A stretch of 46,324 bases of DNA from a bacterium (GTDB taxonomy: Bacteria > Gemmatimonadota > Glassbacteria > GWA2-58-10): the NCBI GenBank assembly GCA_021372515.1, contig JAJFUG010000013.1, positions 1 to 46,324 of the forward strand, given 5' to 3'. The first letter of the stretch is position 1; each line of letters begins with the position of its first letter. Below are positions 17,218 to 23,978 of this stretch, piece by piece. The position numbers and the translations under genes were made by a program. Below the pieces are notes generated by a model. That model saw only the letters and a list, made by a program, of their open reading frames with translations, was not told the DNA's origin and ran no database searches.

Positions 17218-18443
17218 TTACGGCAACGCTCCTGCGGGTCCTGGCTGAAACCCCGCTCTGGGCGGTGGTGGCCTCCGCCCTTGCGCTTATCGTTGTCTTT
17301 GCGGAGGTCGGTATAATCCTTCTGGCCGCGGCGCTCGAGCGCCGGGGCAGACGGAAATCGGAGCGCCTTACAGCCGCCAGCGCCTCAGCCGGTGCGCGCT
17401 GCGCCGTGATCGTACCGAGCCGGGGCCTCACACAATCGGTCGAGTGCAATTTCGCCACCGTACTCCGGCAGGACTGGCCCGCGTACGAGGCGTATTTCGT
17501 GGTGGAGGCGGAGTCCGACCCCGGTGCACCGGTCTTGAAGGCGCTCTGCGCCTCGAACAGGAACGCGCACCTGGTGGTGGCTGGACAGTCGAGCACGTGC
17601 AGCCAGAAAATCCACAACCTGCTGGCCGGGGTAGCCGCCGCGGGAGAGGTAGATCTGCTGGCCTTTGCCGACAACGACATCCCCCTGCCGCAGGACTGGT
17701 TGGCCAGCCTGGCCGCCCCGCTCACCGACCCGCGCATTACGGTGACCACGGGTTTCTGGCGGATACAGAGCAGCGACAGCAGTTTCGCCGTGCAACTGCA
17801 AGTATTTTTCAACCGGCTGCTCTATTCACATTTTCTGACCGTTTCCAGCCTCGCCGGAAGCTTCCTCTGGGGGGGCTCGTTCGCCATGAGAAAAGTCGAC
17901 TTCGAGGCCCTGGGAGTGGCCGACCGCTGGGCGGAATCGGTCAGCGATGACATGAGTCTGGGCCGGATGCTGGCCGCCGCAAGGCGGAAAAGCAGGCTGA
18001 TCCCGGGATTCCTTATGGTCAGCGGAGAAACTTTCGCCTCCACGAGTGAGGCGGTGAGGTGGTTTTCCCGGCAGGTGATGAACCTGAAAGCGAACTTTTA
18101 TAATCTCTGGCTGTTGGGACTGACACCCCTGTGCCTTATGCTCGCCGGCGGCTACCTCGTTGCTTTGCTGGCGGTTTTCCGGTATTTTTTCAGTGCTCTG
18201 TCTTTCTGGTCCTGCGGCGGTCTGGTGACAGTGCTGGTCCTTGGGGGGGAGCTGGTGATCGCCGGATGCTCAGGCCTTCCCGGGACAGTCGAGGGGCGCT
18301 GGCGGCTCGTCGCGCGTATCCATCTGTTCCGGTTCTGTTTCCTGGCAGCCTGTCTGATGACCCTGGGAAAAAAATACATCCACTGGGCAGGAGTCGGGTA
18401 CCGTATCGACCGTCAGGGCCGGGCGGTGGAGATTCACCGCTGA
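17214..18443 (+). CDS. Membrane glycosyltransferase, ceramide-glucosyltransferase-like (GT2/GT21)
   Basis: A 409-residue protein starting at GTG 17214 (4-bp overlap with the adaptor gene). The same frame is open further upstream, from 16359, but only as a shadow of the adaptor gene. An N-terminal transmembrane helix (AVVASALALIVVFAEVGIILLAA) is followed by a GT-A domain: AVIVPSRGL, VVEAESDPG (D1), LAFADNDIPLP (D2), SVSDDMSLGRML (D3) and EAVRWFSRQ, which fits the (Q/R)xxRW-like motif of ceramide glucosyltransferases and HpnI. Two to three C-terminal helices (LCLMLAGGYLVALLAVF, LVTVLVLGGELVIAG) complete the GT21-like topology. It is predicted to transfer a sugar from a nucleotide-sugar to the hydroxyl of the ceramide-like lipid on the inner membrane. 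Lipid and sugar specificity are inferred. Confidence 0.75.
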   Translation: MITATLLRVLAETPLWAVVASALALIVVFAEVGIILLAAALERRGRRKSERLTAASASAGARCAVIVPSRGLTQSVECNFATVLRQDWPAYEAYFVVEAESDPGAPVLKALCASNRNAHLVVAGQSSTCSQKIHNLLAGVAAAGEVDLLAFADNDIPLPQDWLASLAAPLTDPRITVTTGFWRIQSSDSSFAVQLQVFFNRLLYSHFLTVSSLAGSFLWGGSFAMRKVDFEALGVADRWAESVSDDMSLGRMLAAARRKSRLIPGFLMVSGETFASTSEAVRWFSRQVMNLKANFYNLWLLGLTPLCLMLAGGYLVALLAVFRYFFSALSFWSCGGLVTVLVLGGELVIAGCSGLPGTVEGRWRLVARIHLFRFCFLAACLMTLGKKYIHWAGVGYRIDRQGRAVEIHR

Positions 18444-18483
18444 TAGCGACAGTTTCATTCTTCCGGTTTTATCGGAGAGTCGC

Positions 18484-19614
18484 ATGAGATCGATGCTGCT
18501 GGCCTGGAACAACACCTTCCAGAACGTGAAACGCACCACTGCGGCAGTCGCCGGGATATCGTTCTCCATCCTGCTCATTTTCATGCAGCTCGGTTTCCTT
18601 AACGGCAGCAAGCTCGCTTCCTCGGGACTTTACCACTATTTCTCGTTTGACCTGGTGATAGTGGCCAGCAAGTTTCTGCACCTGGGCGCACCCGTGGAAT
18701 TTCAGAAAACGCGACTCATGCAGGCCACCACCGTGCCCGGGGTCAAGGATGTCTTCGTGCTGAACGTGGCGCCCGGCACCTGGAAAGACACCCATACCGG
18801 CATCCGGACCTATATGCGGCTACTGGGCATCGACCCCAAGCCGGAGTTCATCCTCGACCCCGAGATCGTAAACGGTCTGCCCGCCATCGAGAAAACCAAC
18901 ACGGTGCTGATCGACAGGCTGTCCCACAAGGACTACGGAGATATCTCCGTGGGACGGAAAGCCGAGATAGACGGGACCGAGGTCACGATCGGGGGCCAGT
19001 TCAAGCTCGGGATGGTCTTTTTCGCCGAGGGCTGGGCCGTGACCAGCAACAGCAACTACACCCGCCTGACCTGGCGCGACCCCCGCAGCATCACCTACGG
19101 CCTGATCTCGGTCGACAATCCGAAAAATATCCAGACAGTCAAGCAGGAACTCAAGAAACGCCTTCCCAGCGACGTGGTGGTCTACGACCGCGATGAGTTG
19201 ATCCGGCGCGAGCAGAAATATTTCATCAACGTCAAGCCGGTGGGCATAGTTTTCAAGCTCGGCGTGCTTGTTTCCTACCTGATCGGGGTGGTGATCCTGT
19301 TCCAGATCCTCTCGACCGACATCTCGACCCGGCTCAAGGAGTACGCCACTCTCAAGGCGTTGGGATTCTCGAACTGGTACATCTACTCGATCGGCGTGGG
19401 GCAGGCCCTGCTGATGGCCTCGCTGAGCTATGTCCCAGCCCTGGGCTTTGCCGCCATCGTATTCAAGATAGTGTACAAACTGTCGAACCTGCCCATGCGC
19501 CTTACTCCGGGGCTGGCGCTGTTTGTCCTGCTTCTGACCCTGACCATGAGCGGAATTTCCAGTGTCATCGCCTTGCAGAAAGTGAAGAAAGCCGATCCGG
19601 CGGAGTTGTTTTAA
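18484..19614 (+). CDS. DevC-like FtsX-family ABC permease, first paralogue
   Basis: A 376-residue permease with the MacB/FtsX topology: a helix near the N terminus (VAGISFSILLIFMQLGFLNG), a periplasmic domain of about 220 residues, then three C-terminal helices beginning with GVLVSYLIGVVILFQILSTD. The segment FQILSTDISTRLKEYATLKALGFS is diagnostic of DevC, whose family reads YQILYTDVSDHLPEYATLKAMGY. A GGAGAG ribosome site precedes ATG 18484. It ends in KKADPAELF, almost the same ending as its neighbour. DevC pairs with DevA and DevB to export glycolipids across the cell envelope in heterocyst-forming cyanobacteria; here the neighbours make a glycosylated lipid. The two permeases probably form a heterodimer. 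Confidence 0.83.
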   Translation: MRSMLLAWNNTFQNVKRTTAAVAGISFSILLIFMQLGFLNGSKLASSGLYHYFSFDLVIVASKFLHLGAPVEFQKTRLMQATTVPGVKDVFVLNVAPGTWKDTHTGIRTYMRLLGIDPKPEFILDPEIVNGLPAIEKTNTVLIDRLSHKDYGDISVGRKAEIDGTEVTIGGQFKLGMVFFAEGWAVTSNSNYTRLTWRDPRSITYGLISVDNPKNIQTVKQELKKRLPSDVVVYDRDELIRREQKYFINVKPVGIVFKLGVLVSYLIGVVILFQILSTDISTRLKEYATLKALGFSNWYIYSIGVGQALLMASLSYVPALGFAAIVFKIVYKLSNLPMRLTPGLALFVLLLTLTMSGISSVIALQKVKKADPAELF

Positions 19615-19616
19615 CC

Positions 19617-20759
19617 ATGTCCTCCAGTGCAAAAATCAATATCGCCGTTCGGATTCTGCTCCACGAGAAGAAACGCCTGTCACTGTCGATACTGGCCGTC
19701 TCTTTCGCGGTGCTGGTCATTTTCATGGAGCAGGGTTTCTACAACGGCCTGAACGACAGCCAGGTGAAGCTGTACGACGTGCTCAACGCCGACCTGGTCA
19801 TCATGAACTCCATGCAGCGTCACATGCACAAGTACGATATGCTGCGCCGCTCCTCGCTCTATCAGGCGCTCGGGGTGGAGGGGGTCACGGAGGCGGTGCC
19901 GGTGTACAAGTTCCTGGTGCAGATGAAAAATTCCCGTACCGGCGACCTGTCCGAGGTTTTCGGCCTCGCTTTCCCACCGGAGTCGAACCCTCTTACCGTG
20001 CCCATCGGGGAAAACCAGCGGGAAGCGCTGAAAAAGCTTGGAGTCATTCTGTTTGACAGCGATTCGCGCAAGAACCTCGGAAAAGTGCTGTCCGGCCAGG
20101 AAATCGAGATCAACGGCCTGAGCTATACGGTTGGCGGGTTTATGAAGCTCGGACCCACGTTCAGTTTTGACGGCAATATCCTGATGTCCGAGGGCACCTG
20201 GCTGCGGGACAAGGATCCGCGTTATGCAGAACAGGTGTCGTTCGGCCTTCTGCGCACCCGGCCGGGGACCGATATCCAGGCGCTCAAGGAAAAAATCCGC
20301 CGCGCGGTCAACGAGGATGTCACCCTTCTTACGCCCTACGAGCTGCGCAGGCGGGAGATCATCTACACCACGAAGACAGCGCCCCTCGGCTCGATCTTCG
20401 GCGTGGGCATGATAATCGGCTTCATCATCGGCACGATCATCTGTTACCAGATTCTCTACAACGAGATCACGGACCATATCCCCCAGTTCGCCACCCTGAA
20501 AGCGATGGGTTTCACAGACAAATACCTGAGGAACCTTGTGCTCCAGCAGACTATCCTTCTGTCTCTGATCGGATTTTTACCAGGCCTGCTGCTGACCCAG
20601 GTGCTGTATTATTTCCTCTTCAAGTTCACCGGCATAGCGATGATCTTTACCGTTCCCCGGGTGGTGATCGTCCTGATCATGACTTTCAGCATGTGTGTCG
20701 TCTCCGGATTTATCGCCGTGAAGAAAATAATCAAGGCTGATCCGGCCGATCTGTTCTGA
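19617..20759 (+). CDS. DevC-like FtsX-family ABC permease, second paralogue
   Basis: A 380-residue paralogue of the preceding gene, starting 2 bp after its stop, so the two are certainly cotranscribed. The N-terminal helix is LSILAVSFAVLVIFMEQGFYNG. The DevC signature is even closer to the family form: CYQILYNEITDHIPQFATLKAMGF, with two more C-terminal helices and the ending IKADPADLF. The two permeases differ substantially in the periplasmic domain, which suggests an old duplication and distinct contacts with the adaptor rather than a recent copy. Predicted to be one half of a heterodimeric inner-membrane translocator for the lipid product. Confidence 0.83.
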   Translation: MSSSAKINIAVRILLHEKKRLSLSILAVSFAVLVIFMEQGFYNGLNDSQVKLYDVLNADLVIMNSMQRHMHKYDMLRRSSLYQALGVEGVTEAVPVYKFLVQMKNSRTGDLSEVFGLAFPPESNPLTVPIGENQREALKKLGVILFDSDSRKNLGKVLSGQEIEINGLSYTVGGFMKLGPTFSFDGNILMSEGTWLRDKDPRYAEQVSFGLLRTRPGTDIQALKEKIRRAVNEDVTLLTPYELRRREIIYTTKTAPLGSIFGVGMIIGFIIGTIICYQILYNEITDHIPQFATLKAMGFTDKYLRNLVLQQTILLSLIGFLPGLLLTQVLYYFLFKFTGIAMIFTVPRVVIVLIMTFSMCVVSGFIAVKKIIKADPADLF

Positions 20760-20800
20760 TCCTGTCCCAACACCCTCCGGCTGACAGAGGCGTAAGCGCC

Positions 20801-21928
20801 ATGCAAAAAAGAGAAAAAAGCCAGTTCCTCTACCATGATGACAGCAACCTGCCCGTGATAGAAATTGCGGGGCTCAATTTCGCCTACGGCACCGGCGAGA
20901 GCAGCAAGCAGGTCCTGTTCAACAACCACCTGAAAATTTATTCGGGCGAGATCGTAATCATGACCGGCCCCTCGGGGTCGGGCAAGACTACCCTCCTGAC
21001 TCTGATCGGAGGCCTGCGTTCAGTCCAGGAGGGTGAGCTTAAAATCCTGGGTCGGGAACTCAAGGGGATGAGCGCGGCGGGACTCCAGGAAATCAGGCGC
21101 AACATCGGTTTTATTTTCCAGCAGCACAACCTGTTCGATTCGCTCACGGCTGTGCAGACCCTGGCGGTCGCCATGCAGCTCAAAGACTACCCGGAGGAGG
21201 AGTACGCCAGGCGTCCGGGAAAAATTCTCGGGGAGCTGGGACTGGCCGACCGGATGAGCTACAAGCCGGAGAACCTGTCTGGCGGGCAGCGCCAGCGGGT
21301 GGCGATCGGCAGGGCGATGGTCAACGATCCGCTGATAATCCTCGCCGATGAGCCCACCGCCGCGCTGGACAAGGTCACCAGCGCCCAGGTGATCGAGCTG
21401 TTCAAGAAACGGGTGCGGGAATACAATTGTACGATCATCATTGTCACGCACGACAACCGCATTCTGGATGCCGCCGACCGGGTGATCAACATGGTCGATG
21501 GCAATATCGAATCGAACGTTGTCGTGGCGGATGCCCTGGCGATCATGAGCTTCCTGAAGGATTGCCATATCTTCGAGGACATGCATCAGTCCTTCCTGGC
21601 CGATGCGGCCAACTCCATGCAGCTCGAGATCTATCCAGCCGGTGCTCTGGTGATCCGTGAAGGTGATGTGGGAGATAAGTTCTATCTAATCCGTCAAGGG
21701 CGAGTGGAGATAATTACCGAAAGCGGCGGAGCAAGGAAGGTGCTTGCCTCTCTGGGGACGGGTGATTTTTTCGGTGAGCTGGCGCTGCTCAAGGACGTCC
21801 CGCGGGCTGCCTCTGTGGTTGCCGTCGAGAAACTTGAGGTTTACACACTGTCCAAGGACAAGTTCATCGAGCTGGTAAAACGCTCATCCAGTTTCGAGGA
21901 ACACCTCAAAAAGTCCTATTTCCATTGA
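20801..21928 (+). CDS. DevA-like ABC ATPase fused to a C-terminal cyclic-nucleotide-binding domain
   Basis: A 375-residue fusion. Residues about 20-235 form a MacB/DevA-type ATPase: Walker A GPSGSGKTTLL, Q-loop IFQQHNLFDSLT, signature LSGGQRQRVAIGRAM, Walker B LIILADEPTAALD and switch His in IIVTHDNR. Residues about 260-370 form a cNMP-binding (CAP-like) domain: IREGDVGDKFYLIRQGRVEII and the phosphate-binding cassette FGELALLKDVPRAASV, which retains the Glu and Arg used for cyclic nucleotide contact in this family. Normal DevA/MacB ATPases end shortly after the ATPase core. The fusion suggests that export is gated by a small ligand, perhaps cAMP or cGMP, although relatives that bind other ligands or none exist. 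This is the last gene of the lipid locus. Confidence 0.9.
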   Translation: MQKREKSQFLYHDDSNLPVIEIAGLNFAYGTGESSKQVLFNNHLKIYSGEIVIMTGPSGSGKTTLLTLIGGLRSVQEGELKILGRELKGMSAAGLQEIRRNIGFIFQQHNLFDSLTAVQTLAVAMQLKDYPEEEYARRPGKILGELGLADRMSYKPENLSGGQRQRVAIGRAMVNDPLIILADEPTAALDKVTSAQVIELFKKRVREYNCTIIIVTHDNRILDAADRVINMVDGNIESNVVVADALAIMSFLKDCHIFEDMHQSFLADAANSMQLEIYPAGALVIREGDVGDKFYLIRQGRVEIITESGGARKVLASLGTGDFFGELALLKDVPRAASVVAVEKLEVYTLSKDKFIELVKRSSSFEEHLKKSYFH

Positions 21929-22017
21929 TGCGATGCCTGACCATTTTGCAGGCCAGGACAGACCACTATACGATCAGTCCAAACCGTGAAAAAACTAAGA
22001 CGCGGGGCTGGATTCGA

Positions 22018-22200
22018 AACAAAAAAAGGGGCTGTGAGCTATCTCGCAACCCCTTGATTTATATGGCGCCGAGGGATGGAGCTGAAAGCCAATAACTAAT
22101 TGCTTGTAAATTAAAAGATATGTTTTGCACAACCTCGTTTTAGTCATATAAGACACGAAACGACGCCCTGAGGGCACGAAAAGGCACGCTTTGCCACGAC
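22018..22200 (-). repeat. Dispersed tRNA-3'-end-like repeat, copy C
   Basis: Full-length copy at the right border of the lipid locus. In minus-strand order it has the 45-nt GGCACGAAA-type block (22152-22196), an AT-rich spacer, the tRNA-3'-like core (22064-22086) and a terminator hairpin (22026-22055) followed by a T-run. The core is more degenerate than in the 33.0- and 46.1-kb copies (GATGGAGCTGAA instead of GACGGAATTGAA on the plus strand). Hairpin and flank match the 46.1-kb copy, not the 3.2- or 32.9-kb ones. Confidence 0.8.
22026..22055 (-). terminator. Intrinsic terminator within repeat copy C
   Basis: Arms AAGGGGCTGTGAG and CTCGCAACCCCTT pair with one mismatch and one wobble around a CTAT loop. 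On the minus strand the hairpin is followed by a run of seven Ts. On the plus strand it lies about 100 bp after the exporter ATPase gene but lacks a T-run, so it is mainly a minus-strand terminator, as expected behind a tRNA gene on that strand. Confidence 0.65.
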
Positions 22201-22269
22201 AGGCCGAAATGAATGGGGCTGGAATTGGAATTGAACGAGATGTCTGTCGATCCCTCAATATGGAACAAG

Positions 22270-22365
22270 TGTGATTATCAGTCGAAGGCCGGAGACCACA
22301 GGCCGAGGTCCGCAACCGAGTGAGAGGGGCTGACTGAAGGGAGTGTGTAATCAGCCTCTCTCCCC
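22270..22365 (+). promoter_or_regulatory. Structured region (tandem hairpins) upstream of the kdp-linked regulator
   Basis: A 12-bp stem with one wobble (GAGAGGGGCTGA 22322-22333, TCAGCCTCTCTC 22351-22362) and 17-nt loop ends about 95 nt before the regulator start codon. A smaller GC-rich hairpin is possible just before it, in the CCGGAGACC...GGTCCG stretch. No T-run follows, so this is not a simple terminator. It could be leader RNA structure or the 3' boundary of the inserted repeat. It does not show the conserved sequence of the c-di-AMP (ydaO) riboswitch. Confidence 0.3.
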
Positions 22366-22457
22366 ATCCTTGTAGTAACACCGCAATCACTTATATTATT
22401 CAAATGTGGTTTCGCAAAATGCAATCCGCTGAAGTGGCCATGCAGAAAGAATGCTGA

Positions 22458-23819
22458 ATGAACAACCAACCGCACTCCTCACCGCCCTCTCTTAACGTCC
22501 TGATCGTGGATGATGAACTGAACATCCGCAAGACCCTGGCGGTCTGTCTGGAGTCCCGCGGCCACCGGGTGACCGGGGTGAGCAACGGAGCGGACGCCCG
22601 GGCAGAGGCCGACCGTCAGTTGTTCGATCTCGCCTTTGTCGATCTGCGTCTGGGCACGGAGAACGGTCTGGACCTGATTCCGGCTCTGACCGGGGCCTGC
22701 CCGTGGCTGCGGATAGTGATGATAACCGCCTATGCGACAGTGGGCAGCGCAGTGGAGGCCATGCGCCGGGGGGCCACGGATTATATCCCAAAGCCGTTCA
22801 CTCCAGAGCAGGTGGACCTTGTCACCGAGCGGGTGTCAGCGCTCCGGAGCATGGAACAGAGGATAAGAACGCTGAAAGAGGACCTGGATCGCGTGCGTCC
22901 GGAGTTTTCGTTCAGCTCCAGTCACCCCGGCATGCAGCGCGCCCTGGAGCTGGCCCGTCAGGTCGCCCCCTCCGAGGCGGCCGTGCTGCTGCGCGGACCC
23001 AGCGGGACCGGAAAGACAGTGCTGGCGCGGGCCATCCATGAATGGAGCCGCCGTGCAGACAAGCCGTTCGGCGTAATATCCTGTCCTTCCCTCAGCCCGG
23101 AGCTGTTGGAGAGTGAGTTGTTCGGCCATGTGAAAGGGTCTTTCACCGGCGCAGTGCGTGACAATCCGGGGCGAGTGGCGGCCTGCGAGGGCGGCAGCCT
23201 GTTTCTCGACGAGATCGGCGACCTGCCCCAGGCAGTCCAGCCCAAGCTACTGCGTTTCCTTCAGGACCGCGAGTACGAGCGGGTGGGGGATCAGCGGACC
23301 CGCAAGGCCGATGTCCGCATTCTCACCGCCACCAACACCGACCTGGACAGTGCTGTGCGTCAGGGCCGTTTCCGGGAGGACCTTTTTTATCGTCTTAATG
23401 TTTTCCAGATCGACCTTCCGCCGCTGACCGAGCGCCCGGATGACATCGAGTCGTTGGCGCGGGGAATGCTGGCTTTCTTCAGTGCGCAAAACCACAAGGC
23501 AGTCGACGGTTTCAGCCCCAAAGCCCTGCTGGCGCTGCGCGGTTACAGTTGGCCGGGCAACATCCGCGAGCTGCGCAACGTGATCGAGCGGGCGGTGATC
23601 CTGTGTCAATCCGGCATCGTAGGGATTGAGCAGATGCCGGAGTCGATCGCTCCGCGGGTTTCTCCGGTCGAGCTCGGCGCCCCGGTCTCACTGGATGTAA
23701 TCGAGGAAAACCACATCCGCCGTATCCTGGCGACCACGCAGACTCTTCAGGAAGCCGCCGACCTGCTGGGCATAGACCAGGCCACTCTCTGGCGCAAGCG
23801 CAAACAGTACGGAATCTGA
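22458..23819 (+). CDS. NtrC-family sigma54-dependent response regulator, AlgB-like
   Basis: A 453-residue three-domain regulator. The receiver domain occupies residues 13-130 with the phospho-acceptor Asp62 in LAFVDLRLG, the acidic pair in LIVDDE and the Lys in YIPKPF. The AAA+ domain has Walker A GPSGTGKTVLARA, the sigma54-contact loop GSFTGA at 227-232 and Walker B GGSLFLDEIGDLP. A Fis-type HTH closes the protein (LQEAADLLGIDQATLWRKRKQYGI). The length and the last helix closely match AlgB of Pseudomonas, and the next gene encodes a KinB-like kinase, so this is an AlgB/KinB-type pair. Position at the head of the kdp block suggests that it controls potassium uptake in place of KdpE, which is absent. 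It has no clear Shine-Dalgarno sequence before ATG 22458. Confidence 0.88.
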   Translation: MNNQPHSSPPSLNVLIVDDELNIRKTLAVCLESRGHRVTGVSNGADARAEADRQLFDLAFVDLRLGTENGLDLIPALTGACPWLRIVMITAYATVGSAVEAMRRGATDYIPKPFTPEQVDLVTERVSALRSMEQRIRTLKEDLDRVRPEFSFSSSHPGMQRALELARQVAPSEAAVLLRGPSGTGKTVLARAIHEWSRRADKPFGVISCPSLSPELLESELFGHVKGSFTGAVRDNPGRVAACEGGSLFLDEIGDLPQAVQPKLLRFLQDREYERVGDQRTRKADVRILTATNTDLDSAVRQGRFREDLFYRLNVFQIDLPPLTERPDDIESLARGMLAFFSAQNHKAVDGFSPKALLALRGYSWPGNIRELRNVIERAVILCQSGIVGIEQMPESIAPRVSPVELGAPVSLDVIEENHIRRILATTQTLQEAADLLGIDQATLWRKRKQYGI

Positions 23820-23936
23820 TTTTTTCCCGCCGTGACCTTGCATGTTTCAAGGCGCTTCTTCGCCCCTTCTTGCCGATTACAAGGCCGTCCAAGCCCAGCC
23901 GAATCCTATCTGTAATGATTCCAAGACAATATAAAT

Positions 23937-23953
23937 CCGGCATGCTGCGTGCA
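23937..23953 (+). promoter_or_regulatory. Possible sigma54 promoter before the sensor kinase gene
   Basis: CCGGCATGCTGCGTGCA has GG and GC dinucleotides 10 bp apart, as in the -24/-12 consensus TGGCAC-N5-TTGC, but with several departures from it. It sits upstream of the kinase ribosome site (AAGGAGG 23967-23973), which would leave only a very short leader. The upstream gene encodes a sigma54 activator, which is the main reason to note it. Confidence 0.22.
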
Positions 23954-23978
23954 TCGTCGAATGGGCAAGGAGGCAACC

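Noticed and set aside
22270-22457. c-di-AMP (ydaO-type) riboswitch before the kdp block
   Set aside because: Hairpins are present but none of the conserved riboswitch sequence blocks I know are visible.
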